Positions 37,123 through 45,548 of a stretch of DNA of 64,000 bases are shown here, piece by piece. Numbering within the stretch: position 1 is the stretch's first letter; every line of letters begins with the position of its first letter. Location of the stretch: positions 2,542,001-2,606,000 of the forward strand of contig NZ_CP003984.1 in NCBI RefSeq assembly GCF_000738435.1, read 5' to 3'. Both the position numbers and the translations under genes were made by a program. The notes below the pieces were generated by a model. That model saw nothing but the letters and a program-made list of their open reading frames with translations. It did not search any database and was not told where the DNA came from. This DNA is from Planktomarina temperata RCA23 (GTDB taxonomy: Bacteria; Pseudomonadota; Alphaproteobacteria; Rhodobacterales; Rhodobacteraceae).

Positions 37123-40100
37123 TGGACCAATTCCGCACACAGATGCGCGCCAAAGCCTATGCCTCTGATCCAGAGGTGTTGCAAAATCTGGCCACGCTGG
37201 CCCCGGGCCCCGAGGCGCGCGCTGAAATTTCCCGCCAAGCCAGCGCCATGGTCAAGAGACTGCGTGCAGAGGCTAAGCCCTCTGTGATGGAATTGTTTTT
37301 GGCCGAATATGGCCTCTCCTCTGAAGAGGGCATCGCCTTGATGTGCCTGGCCGAGGCGCTGTTGCGGGTGCCCGATGCGGCCACCATGGATGCTTTGATC
37401 GAAGACAAGATTGCCCCGTCGGAATGGGGCAAGCATCTGGGGGAAAGCCATTCCACTTTGGTCAATGCGTCAACTTGGGCGCTTTTGGTCACGGGACAGG
37501 TGCTGGATGCGCCCGACACAGGCATGGCCGGACTTTTGCGCGGGGCCATCAAACGCCTCGGCGAGCCGGTCATCCGCCAAGCCGTGGCGCGGGTCATGCG
37601 CGAAATGGGGCAACAATTTGTCCTTGGCCAAACCATCCAAAAAGCGCTGAGCCGCGCGGCAGGTTTTGAGGCAAAAGGCTATCTGTACAGCTACGACATG
37701 TTGGGAGAAGCGGCGATCACCGACGAGGACGCAAGAGGCTACCATATGGCCTATGCCGATGCGATTGCGCAAATCGCCAAAGCTGCCTCTGGCAGGGATA
37801 TTTCGCGCAATCCCGGCATCTCCATTAAACTCTCCGCACTGCATCCCAATTATGATCTGCAACATCGCAAGCAAGTAATGGATGTTTTGGTGCCCCGCGC
37901 CCGATCCTTGGCGCTTTTGGCGAAATCTGCCGGCATCAGCTTGAACATCGACGCCGAAGAGGCCGCACGTTTGGATCTCTCCTTAGATGTGATCGAAGCT
38001 GTCCTATCAGAGCCTGGTCTTGCCCATTGGGACGGGTTTGGGGTGGTCGTTCAAGCCTATGGCAAGCGCGCCGCATATGTCATTGATTGGCTCTATGCTT
38101 TGGCCCAAAAACTGGATCGCCGCATCATGGTGCGTCTGGTTAAGGGCGCTTATTGGGACACGGAAATCAAATTGGCGCAGGTTGAGGGGCTCCCAGGTTT
38201 TCCGGTGCTGGCCACGAAACCACATACCGATATGCACTACATCTGTTGTGCGCAGAAGTTGCTGGCCATGTCTGATCGCATCTACCCGCAATTTGCCACC
38301 CATAACGCCCATACCATCGCGGCCGTATTGCACAGCGCGCGCGCTCAGAAGGTGACAAATTTCGAATTCCAGCGACTGCATGGCATGGGGGAAGCTCTGC
38401 ATGATCAAGTGCTGCAAGAGCATGGGGTTGCCTGCCGGATTTATGCGCCAGTTGGGCACCATTCTGATCTTTTGGCCTATTTGGTGCGCCGACTGTTGGA
38501 AAACGGCGCCAATTCCTCCTTTGTGAACCAGATTTTTGATGCGAAGGTTCCGGCACATGTGGTGGTCGCAGATCCCTTTGAAAAAGGGCAAGAGGCCGGC
38601 CCAAAAATTTCCCTACCGGCAGATATTTTCGCGCCAGACCGCCCCAACTCCACAGGATTCGATCTGTCAAATCCGGAGGTTTTGGCGCATCTGCAAGCCC
38701 AGCGCGCAAGACGCCAGACCTGGAGCTATGGCGATCTTGGCCAAGCTCATCCTGTGCACAGCCCAGCCACGGGCGATCAAATTGGACAGATTAGGTTTTT
38801 ATCCGCAGACCAAGCGCGACAGCTGGCCGCTGCTGCCACCCCTTGGCAGATCACTCCAGCCAAGCGGGCCGCAGTTTTACGCAAAGCCGCAGATCTGTAT
38901 GAAAGCCATGCAGAGGCGTTTTTTGCACTGCTCACCCATGAGGCCGGTAAAACGTTAAGTGACTGCATTGGCGAATTGCGCGAGGCGGTGGATTTTCTAC
39001 GCTATTACGCCCATCAGGCAGAGGCGCTGGCCAGCAACTCAGATGGAATTTTCACCTGCATTAGCCCTTGGAATTTTCCTTTGGCCATTTTCACTGGGCA
39101 AATCGCCGCCGCTTTGGCCATGGGCAATGGGGTCTTGGCCAAACCGGCCGAAGCCACGAGTTTGATTGCCGTGCAAGCAACCGCACTTTTGCATCAAGCA
39201 GGCGTGCCAAAAACCTGCCTACAGCTGCTTCCCGGAGAGGGCGCTGTTGTGGGTCCTGTTCTGTGTAGTACGCCCAATGTTTCTGGTGTTTGCTTCACAG
39301 GCTCAACCGCCACGGCGCAGGCGATCAACCGAGTTATGGCGGAAAATCTGCCACCGCAGGCGCCCTTGATTGCCGAAACCGGCGGGTTGAATGCAATGAT
39401 TGTCGACAGTACGGCCCTCCTCGAACAGGCGGTGCAGGATGTGGTTGTCAGCGCCTTTCAATCGGCCGGTCAACGCTGCTCGGCTCTGCGGATGCTATAT
39501 GTGCAAAGTGATATTGCAGATGCGTTTGAGCGCATGTTGTGCGGCGCGATGCAAGCCCTGGTGGTTGGCCCCCCGGAGGCTGCAGATTGCGATGTCGGTC
39601 CGGTGATAGATGCGGCAGCTCAAGCACGCAGTTCCGCGCATATCGCACGCCAGAAGCTTTTGTTTCAAACCTCAGCCCCAGAAAACGGGTATTTCGTTGC
39701 CCCAACGATCCTATCTGTAAGCGGAATCTCTGACCTGCACGAGGAGATCTTCGGCCCCGTACTGCATTTGGCCCGCTACGACGCGGGCAATTTGGATCGT
39801 GTGATTGAGGATATAAACGCCAGCGGCTATGGCCTCACTTTCGGGTTTCACAGCCGCATTGATGATCGGGTGCAAAAGGTCGTGAGCCGCGTTAATGCGG
39901 GCAATCTCTACATTAATCGCAATCAGATCGGCGCTGTCGTTGGCTCCCAGCCCTTCGGCGGCCATGGGTTGAGCGGAACCGGGCCAAAGGCTGGCGGGCC
40001 GCGCTATTTGCCACGCTTCGCCGCGCAAAGCCTCATGACCGCTGACGGCCCCTTACCCCCTCAGATGAGTTTGGCAGAGCTAGAGCAAGCCTTTGCCAGC

Positions 40101-40481
40101 AAGCCGCCACAGGAGGGCCATAGCACCGAAGATTTACCCGGCCCCACAGGCGAGTCGAACCGCTACCTTTTGCGGCCCCGATCACGCATTCTGTGCATGG
40201 GTCCCGGGGCAGAAACCCGTGCACAAAGCGCCAGGGACATGGGATGCAGAGCCATTGCTGCAGAGATTGCGATGGCTGATGTGACAAAGATCCCTGACTT
40301 ACAAGCGGTGGTCTACGCCGGTCCGCAGGCGCGCCTCCTCCGCCAAGCCTTGAGCGCGCGGCGCGGTGCGATTGTCCCCTTACTGATGGATGAGACATTC
40401 GAACGGTGGCTGGTGAGCGAGCAATCTATCTGTATCAACACAACTGCCGCAGGAGGAAACCCCGCCCTCTTGGCCAGCTAA
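37122..40481 (+). CDS. putA: bifunctional proline dehydrogenase / P5C dehydrogenase PutA
   Basis: PutA oxidises proline to glutamate using FAD and then NAD. The product is 1119 residues. The proline dehydrogenase barrel covers about residues 80-500 (RLVKGAYWDTEIK, FATHNAHTIAAV), and the aldehyde dehydrogenase domain about 540-1000, with ISPWNFPLAIF, GSTATAQ, AETGGLNAMI and the catalytic cysteine in GQRCSALR. There is no N-terminal ribbon-helix-helix DNA-binding domain, so it cannot autoregulate as E. coli PutA does. A C-terminal extension of about 120 residues is present. Confidence 0.95.
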   Translation: MDQFRTQMRAKAYASDPEVLQNLATLAPGPEARAEISRQASAMVKRLRAEAKPSVMELFLAEYGLSSEEGIALMCLAEALLRVPDAATMDALIEDKIAPSEWGKHLGESHSTLVNASTWALLVTGQVLDAPDTGMAGLLRGAIKRLGEPVIRQAVARVMREMGQQFVLGQTIQKALSRAAGFEAKGYLYSYDMLGEAAITDEDARGYHMAYADAIAQIAKAASGRDISRNPGISIKLSALHPNYDLQHRKQVMDVLVPRARSLALLAKSAGISLNIDAEEAARLDLSLDVIEAVLSEPGLAHWDGFGVVVQAYGKRAAYVIDWLYALAQKLDRRIMVRLVKGAYWDTEIKLAQVEGLPGFPVLATKPHTDMHYICCAQKLLAMSDRIYPQFATHNAHTIAAVLHSARAQKVTNFEFQRLHGMGEALHDQVLQEHGVACRIYAPVGHHSDLLAYLVRRLLENGANSSFVNQIFDAKVPAHVVVADPFEKGQEAGPKISLPADIFAPDRPNSTGFDLSNPEVLAHLQAQRARRQTWSYGDLGQAHPVHSPATGDQIGQIRFLSADQARQLAAAATPWQITPAKRAAVLRKAADLYESHAEAFFALLTHEAGKTLSDCIGELREAVDFLRYYAHQAEALASNSDGIFTCISPWNFPLAIFTGQIAAALAMGNGVLAKPAEATSLIAVQATALLHQAGVPKTCLQLLPGEGAVVGPVLCSTPNVSGVCFTGSTATAQAINRVMAENLPPQAPLIAETGGLNAMIVDSTALLEQAVQDVVVSAFQSAGQRCSALRMLYVQSDIADAFERMLCGAMQALVVGPPEAADCDVGPVIDAAAQARSSAHIARQKLLFQTSAPENGYFVAPTILSVSGISDLHEEIFGPVLHLARYDAGNLDRVIEDINASGYGLTFGFHSRIDDRVQKVVSRVNAGNLYINRNQIGAVVGSQPFGGHGLSGTGPKAGGPRYLPRFAAQSLMTADGPLPPQMSLAELEQAFASKPPQEGHSTEDLPGPTGESNRYLLRPRSRILCMGPGAETRAQSARDMGCRAIAAEIAMADVTKIPDLQAVVYAGPQARLLRQALSARRGAIVPLLMDETFERWLVSEQSICINTTAAGGNPALLAS

Positions 40482-40580
40482 CCGGGCCAGCAGGGCATCT
40501 ACCTCACGAATGAAAACTGCAAACACGTCGTCTATGCGGGTGCGGTTGCGCGTATTATCTATTTATCGCTAAATATTTTC

Positions 40581-41144
40581 TTAGATGAATTTGGACAGCT
40601 TACGAGTGAGCCTCATAAGAGCAACTATCAGAAGAAGTAAAACAATCTGCCCAGCCATATCACCGGAGGAATATCCGATCATCAAAATCCAGTTAATCTC
40701 ACTGTCATAAAGCATTGAGAGCGTTACACCGTTGAGCACGGATGCGATCGCTGCAATCACCAAACACTCTTTCCAGGAGAAATCAAACACAGCCTTATTG
40801 CGCGATCCGTGGTATGTTTTGACCATTCTGACAGCGACATACACCACGACCAAAGACGCCACAGGGCTCAAAACTGCCAGGTCGATAGAGTTGCCGTAAA
40901 CGCTCGTGGCCCACATGAGGTAACTGGAGGGCAGCAAGTATAAAAGGCCGCGCCATCCCAAGAAATAGACCGCCAATACGCGGATGCCGTGGGGCAAAAA
41001 GAGCACGCTGAAAACAATAGGCAGCTGCGGTGCCAATATCTTTTGCAGGGGCATCACCAGCCCGGAGGTAATTGTATAAGCTGAAATATATCCAACGCTC
41101 ACCACAACAAAGGTGAGCCAATCGAGATTAAGTTTGCGCAACAC
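40581..41144 (-). CDS. stand-alone MASE1-like membrane protein
   Basis: A 187-residue protein with about six hydrophobic segments. The FLPHGIRVLAVYFLGWRG segment and the late SSGDMAGQIVLLLLIVA segment recall the MASE1 membrane sensor domain, but no output domain (GGDEF, kinase) follows. Its start overlaps the upstream winged-helix gene by 17 bases, so the two are probably co-translated and may form a membrane-signal/regulator pair. I do not know its function. Confidence 0.55.
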   Translation of the reverse strand: MLRKLNLDWLTFVVVSVGYISAYTITSGLVMPLQKILAPQLPIVFSVLFLPHGIRVLAVYFLGWRGLLYLLPSSYLMWATSVYGNSIDLAVLSPVASLVVVYVAVRMVKTYHGSRNKAVFDFSWKECLVIAAIASVLNGVTLSMLYDSEINWILMIGYSSGDMAGQIVLLLLIVALMRLTRKLSKFI

Positions 41145-41418
41145 TATACAGCCCGCGCTTTTTCTCCGGATTTCTCAGCAATAATTCCTTTTGCTCAAGC
41201 TGCTTCAAGGCCCGAAAAAAGGTAGGACGGGCCATCTTGGCACTCAAAGGATGCGACAACAATTGATGCGTTTGGAATTGCCCATCTGCATCAGATTGCT
41301 CATGGGCCGCCATTAAAACCAGTTTTTCCGGCTGCGAGAGATCGCTCAACCCCAAATCGATTTCAATCTCAAAAATCAACTTGGCCAGGCGCGACAGTTG
41401 CTTCATTGCATTACTCAT
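41128..41418 (-). CDS. small winged-helix DNA-binding protein
   Basis: A 96-residue protein whose second half reads as a winged helix-turn-helix (SAKMARPTFFRALKQLEQKELL, wing KKRGLYSV), similar in layout to MarR/plasmid replication-type regulators. There is no ligand domain. It precedes and overlaps the MASE1-like membrane gene, and a very AT-rich region lies upstream. It is probably a local regulator; the target is unknown. Confidence 0.6.
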   Translation of the reverse strand: MSNAMKQLSRLAKLIFEIEIDLGLSDLSQPEKLVLMAAHEQSDADGQFQTHQLLSHPLSAKMARPTFFRALKQLEQKELLLRNPEKKRGLYSVAQT

Positions 41419-41612
41419 AACCCAAACCTCACGTTAATTTTTATCTGATATAGCAAATTACAAGTTAAATGGCAAATATTGTATGCGGATAATTCAGAAC
41501 GTAAATTCTATGATAAACACAAAAATTTATATTTTTAATTAATTCTTAAAAATAATATTATGCTCATAAAATAGCATCTAATCAGCAATGTTAATCAAGT
41601 AGAGTGTCTTGA
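41419..41612. other. AT-rich intergenic region
   Basis: About 190 bases, much richer in A and T than the flanks, separate the winged-helix gene from the gene remnant before creatinase. It probably holds the promoter of the winged-helix gene, but I could not pick a convincing pair of hexamers. Confidence 0.4.
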
Positions 41613-41837
41613 TTTCACAAATCGTCTAGGTTTATCCGCCCCCTCATCTTCACCCAAATCGCCAACACATGGTCGCAATTCCCGCAAGAAGGCGTCGCAA
41701 ATGTGGTGGCAAAATTGGGAGAATCGATCATAGTTTGCAGGCATTCAGCGATGGCGTCGCTGGCAGGTGGCATATTCCACTTGCGCAAAATAGATCCTGA
41801 ACGCCGGGATTTGTTTTTCAATGAGGTGTCGACATGA
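41613..41837 (+). pseudogene. C-terminal remnant of an unknown gene coupled to creatinase
   Basis: An open frame of 74 codons without a plausible start begins after a stop at 41610-41612 and ends in a TGA that overlaps the creatinase ATG (ATGA at 41834). It reads FTQIANTWSQFPQEG, VVAKLGESIIV and LRKIDPERRDLFFNEVST, which looks like genuine protein. The ATGA overlap suggests it is the tail of a former upstream operon gene lost at the AT-rich junction. I cannot name the family. Confidence 0.45.
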
Positions 41838-43051
41838 CCCAAATCAAGCGCCCAAATTTTCACCGATTTCACAATGGATCAAAAGCGGCTCTGCCCTTTT
41901 GCGATGCGGAATATGAAACCCGCCTCACGGGGCTGCGCAACATCCTGCGCGACAAAGGTGTTAACGCGGCTGTTTTTACATCTATGCACAACATCGCCTA
42001 TTATTCGGGCTTTTTATACTGTGCCTTTGGCCGTCCCTACGGCTTGGTTGTCACCGCAACGGATTGCGTCACCATTTCCGCCGGCATCGACGCCGGCCAG
42101 CCATGGCGCCGCAGCTTTGCTGACAACCTTACCTATACAGATTGGCAGCGCGATAACTACTGGCGTGCAATTGCGTCTGTGGCAGGCCAAGGCGGTGTGA
42201 TCGGCTATGAGGGTGATAACCTGTCTCTCACTCAGGCCGCAGCGCTCAACAGCTTTCTGGCCCCAAAAGCCCAAGTTGATCTGGCGCAGGCCACAATGCA
42301 GCAGCGCATGATGAAATCGCCGGCTGAAATCGCCCTTATACGCGCCGGGGCGGCAACCGCTGATGTGGGTGGCTACGCGATCCGGGACGCCGTCCGGGCC
42401 GGGGTGCGGGAAATTGATGTCGCCATGGCTGGCCGCGACGCAATGGAGGCGCATATCGCGCGGGAATTTCCAGATGCGGAGTATCGGGACACTTGGGTCT
42501 GGTTCCAATCTGGCCTCAACACCGACGGGGCGCATAACCCCGTGACAAGCCGCGTCTTGCAGCGGGGTGACATTCTAAGCCTCAACACCTTCCCCATGAT
42601 TTCAGGCTATTACACAGCGTTGGAACGCACAATGTTTGTGGAGACCGTTGATGAGGCATCCCAAGCCTATTGGGAGGCCAATGTCGCCGCCCACGAACTT
42701 GGCATCAGCTTGCTGAAACCCGGCGCCAGCTGTGCGGAGGTCACGGCCGGTGTGAACGCCTTCTTCGAAGACCGCGATTTGCTGCAATATCGCTCATTCG
42801 GCTATGGCCATTCCTTTGGCGTGTTAAGCCATTACTACGGTCGAGAAGCCGGGCTCGAACTGCGCGAGGACATCGACACGGTTCTAGAGCCGGGCATGGT
42901 CATTTCCATGGAGCCCATGATCACAATTCCAGACGGGCAACCGGGAGCGGGCGGGTATCGTGAACACGATATTTTGATCATTACCGAAGATGGTAATGAA
43001 AATATCACGCAGTATCCCTATGGTCCCGCCTTCAATGTGGTGGGAGGATAA
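41834..43051 (+). CDS. creA: creatinase (creatine amidinohydrolase)
   Basis: Creatinase hydrolyses creatine to sarcosine and urea. The product is 405 residues, the length of Pseudomonas creatinase, with long matches I recall: HNIAYYSGFLYCAFGRPY, TYTDWQRDNYW, WFQSGLNTDGAHNPVT with the catalytic histidine H234, YRSFGYGHSFGVLSHYYG and LREDIDTVLEPGMV. It has the M24 pita-bread fold but uses no metal. An uptake system for quaternary amines lies just downstream on the other strand. No sarcosine oxidase is in view. Confidence 0.92.
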   Translation: MTQIKRPNFHRFHNGSKAALPFCDAEYETRLTGLRNILRDKGVNAAVFTSMHNIAYYSGFLYCAFGRPYGLVVTATDCVTISAGIDAGQPWRRSFADNLTYTDWQRDNYWRAIASVAGQGGVIGYEGDNLSLTQAAALNSFLAPKAQVDLAQATMQQRMMKSPAEIALIRAGAATADVGGYAIRDAVRAGVREIDVAMAGRDAMEAHIAREFPDAEYRDTWVWFQSGLNTDGAHNPVTSRVLQRGDILSLNTFPMISGYYTALERTMFVETVDEASQAYWEANVAAHELGISLLKPGASCAEVTAGVNAFFEDRDLLQYRSFGYGHSFGVLSHYYGREAGLELREDIDTVLEPGMVISMEPMITIPDGQPGAGGYREHDILIITEDGNENITQYPYGPAFNVVGG

Positions 43052-43120
43052 CGCCGTCAATCCCTGAGCGAGATTTTCTGACGTTGGCTCCTGAACGCAA
43101 GGCCTGTTTTCAAGCCAAGG

Positions 43121-43258
43121 GACCTCTGCATAACACCATTTCAACACGAAATGAGGGCAGCGCCGGCCTGGGCGGGCGCATCTGTCCGGTGGTGAAATCA
43201 CTGCACTATTTGAGCAATAACCACACGTATCAGTATATTGAGATGGTGATTGCTCAAA
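43121..43258 (+). repeat. dispersed degenerate repeat, copy B, with hairpin
   Basis: This is the second copy of the element at 26017, lying in the gap after creatinase. Its right part contains a clean inverted repeat: TTTGAGCAAT with ATTGCTCAAA, extended by ACCA/TGGT after one mismatch, around a loop of about 20 bases. The left end begins GACCTCTGCATAAC as in copy A. It may be a non-coding mobile relic or a structured RNA. Confidence 0.6.
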
Positions 43259-43275
43259 TTTTACATTGGTTGCGC

Positions 43276-43998
43276 CTAAGCTTTTGTCACGAAGCCCTTT
43301 AAGATGGCATTGAACACATCGGGGCTTTCAAGGTGCGGGACATGGGCACAATTTGGAATGACCGCTAGGCTGGTATTCGGTATGGCCTGCCACAGCTTTT
43401 GAACCTGCGGCCAGGGATAGGTGCGATCGCGGTCGCCCCAGATGACCAGGGTTTGCGCAATAATGTCATGTAGCCTGGCCTCACCGTCCCAGCGATTCAT
43501 TGCGTCCAACCCTGCAAGCAAGGATTGTTTTCCCGCCATTTGCGCAATGGCTGCACAGGCCTCAAAGCCCGGCGCTTGCTCGCAGTCTAAAAACCAGGTG
43601 GCTGCAATCCGCCGGGCCGTGTTGCGCACCCCATCGGTCGCAACACGAGACTTAGAGGTTTCAATCGTCTCGAAACGCCCCGGCAAAATGCCTTGGCCTC
43701 CTGTTCCATATAAGACCAGTCGCACAATCCGATCTGGTGCCAAGGCTGCCATTTCTTGCGCGATCATGCCGCCCATAGAATGCCCCAGCAGATGAAACCG
43801 CGCCACATTCTGCCGCTCCAATTCATCCAAGGCCCAATGGGCAAAATCAACAATGTCACGACAGGCTTCTAAATGCGCATTCTTGCCATATCCGGGCAAA
43901 TCCAGCGCAATGACTGGAACGCCTGCAAGAGCTGCGACTTGGCCATCCCATTGCGCACTGCCCCCCATAAACCCATGCACAAATACCAAAGGGATCAT
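43276..43998 (-). CDS. alpha/beta hydrolase
   Basis: A 240-residue alpha/beta hydrolase: oxyanion-hole segment VFVHGFMGG, nucleophile elbow LLGHSMGGMIAQ (serine near residue 96), late aspartate in IWGDRDRTYPW, and histidine in IPNCAHVPHLESP. It is the last gene of the ProXVW-type operon and overlaps the permease gene by four bases. It may hydrolyse an imported ester or amide. The substrate is unknown. Confidence 0.8.
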   Translation of the reverse strand: MIPLVFVHGFMGGSAQWDGQVAALAGVPVIALDLPGYGKNAHLEACRDIVDFAHWALDELERQNVARFHLLGHSMGGMIAQEMAALAPDRIVRLVLYGTGGQGILPGRFETIETSKSRVATDGVRNTARRIAATWFLDCEQAPGFEACAAIAQMAGKQSLLAGLDAMNRWDGEARLHDIIAQTLVIWGDRDRTYPWPQVQKLWQAIPNTSLAVIPNCAHVPHLESPDVFNAILKGFVTKA

Positions 43999-45548
43999 TT
44001 GCGCCCACCTTGCACAATACGATCCAAAATCATGGCGCAGAACAGGATGGAAAAGCCTGCAAGGATGCCTTGCCCGACATTGGCATATTGCAAGGCTTCC
44101 AAGACGTCCTCTCCAAGACCTTTTGCACCAATAAGCGAGGCAACAACCACCATGGCGAGCGATAGCATGATGGTTTGGTTAATACCGGCCCGGATGGAGG
44201 GGCTGGCCAGTGGCAGATCCACCTTGGTCAGCAAAAACCACTTATTGGCCCCAAAACTAATGGCAGCCTCTCGGACACTTTCCGGAACGCCGCGCAGGCC
44301 GAGCACCGTGAGACGCACCACGGGCGTGCCACCAAAAATCATGGTGGTGACCACGGCCGCGGGCTTTCCGGTCCCGAAAAAAGCAATGACTGGGATCATA
44401 AAGACGAAGGCTGGCATCGTTTGCATAAAGTCCATGATCGGTTGAATGAAGGCATAGAACCGGGGACGCCGAGCTGCAAACATTCCAAGAGGAATTCCGA
44501 TTAAGATCGACAAGCAAGCCGCAGTGCCGAGCAATGCTAGGGTCGTCATCGCTTTTTCCCAAAAGCCAAGCAGCCCCATGTAAGATAAGAAAGCTCCAGA
44601 ATAAATCGCCATACGAACGCCCGCCGTCAGCCAGGTCAGAAGAATAATTAACGCGGCAATGACGATCCACGGCGTGCTGACAAAAACCAGCTCTAACGTA
44701 TCGAGCACCACACGAATAAAGTAGGTGATGGCATCAAAAAGCGCGTCACCATTCAGAACGGCCCAATTGAAAAATGCCTCAACGCTGTCAATACTGACAA
44801 GCCTAATATCCGGATCGGTCGGAAAACTTCCCAAAACCGAAAAACTACCCGGAAAGCTGTAATGTACCATCGCGGTGCTCACGATGATGACCATAAAAAC
44901 GGAGCTAAAAACCATGTGACTTAACGGCATCCCAGAGCGAATTTCACCGTCAGAAAGCCACTCCGAAAACCGGCCCTCCAGCGCCCAATTGGCAACAATA
45001 GATTGAACAAGCTTCACGGCGATCAAAAGTATAAAACCTGTTAAAGCAATCATTGGTCCTTCGCTGGCCATGGCTTCCGCTTCTGCTCTTATGCCGCCAA
45101 TATTGGCCTCAAGAGACTCAACGGTTCTGCGGTAGACATCAATTTTATCCGAATTGCTTTCCAGTGCTGCCGCCAATTGTTTGCGCCGCAATTCCAACGT
45201 GCCTTCGATGGATGCAATCCGCATCATGGCATCATTGGCCAAATCACCAAACAGACCTCGGGCAATCTGCACAAACCCGACCGCCTCCAGAATGAGAAAC
45301 GGCAAGGCCCAGCTCCAAAGCCCACGGGCACCAAACCAGATCGGGCCAAATAAACCGGCCATAAAATTGAACGTTGCTGTAAACTTAGCCGAGGCTCCAA
45401 TCTTATCAAAATTGCGAATATAATAGTCGGAATTGGTGCGCACAAAATTGCGGATATTCTCATATCTTTGCTCTTGGTACGCGATAGCGGCCTCTGAATG
45501 GATATCTTCAAGAGGGTTCACACCCAAGTCTACATCACGGTTGCTCAT
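43995..45548 (-). CDS. ProW-type ABC permease with long N-terminal extension
   Basis: A 517-residue inner-membrane permease. The last 200 residues are the standard binding-protein-dependent core (GIPLGMFAARRP, MQTMPAFVFMIPVIAFFGTGKPAA, EAAISFGANKWFLLTKVDLP). The first 200 or so are unusual: an amphipathic start, a DUF2628-like membrane hairpin (FNFMAGLFGPIWFGARGLW), then a charged stretch predicted coiled coil at about 115-165. Glycine-betaine or TMAO/choline-type importers of roseobacters resemble this. It is coupled to the ATPase by an ATGA overlap. Confidence 0.82.
   Translation of the reverse strand: MSNRDVDLGVNPLEDIHSEAAIAYQEQRYENIRNFVRTNSDYYIRNFDKIGASAKFTATFNFMAGLFGPIWFGARGLWSWALPFLILEAVGFVQIARGLFGDLANDAMMRIASIEGTLELRRKQLAAALESNSDKIDVYRRTVESLEANIGGIRAEAEAMASEGPMIALTGFILLIAVKLVQSIVANWALEGRFSEWLSDGEIRSGMPLSHMVFSSVFMVIIVSTAMVHYSFPGSFSVLGSFPTDPDIRLVSIDSVEAFFNWAVLNGDALFDAITYFIRVVLDTLELVFVSTPWIVIAALIILLTWLTAGVRMAIYSGAFLSYMGLLGFWEKAMTTLALLGTAACLSILIGIPLGMFAARRPRFYAFIQPIMDFMQTMPAFVFMIPVIAFFGTGKPAAVVTTMIFGGTPVVRLTVLGLRGVPESVREAAISFGANKWFLLTKVDLPLASPSIRAGINQTIMLSLAMVVVASLIGAKGLGEDVLEALQYANVGQGILAGFSILFCAMILDRIVQGGRK

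Noticed and set aside
41615-41872. An 85-codon minus-strand open frame across the creatinase start
   Set aside because: The opposite strand shows protein-like sequence with an ATGA overlap into creatinase, which is the better explanation.
43081-43302. A short plus-strand frame inside repeat copy B as a possible transposase fragment
   Set aside because: Copy A does not keep the frame open, and no DDE motif or transposase sequence is visible.
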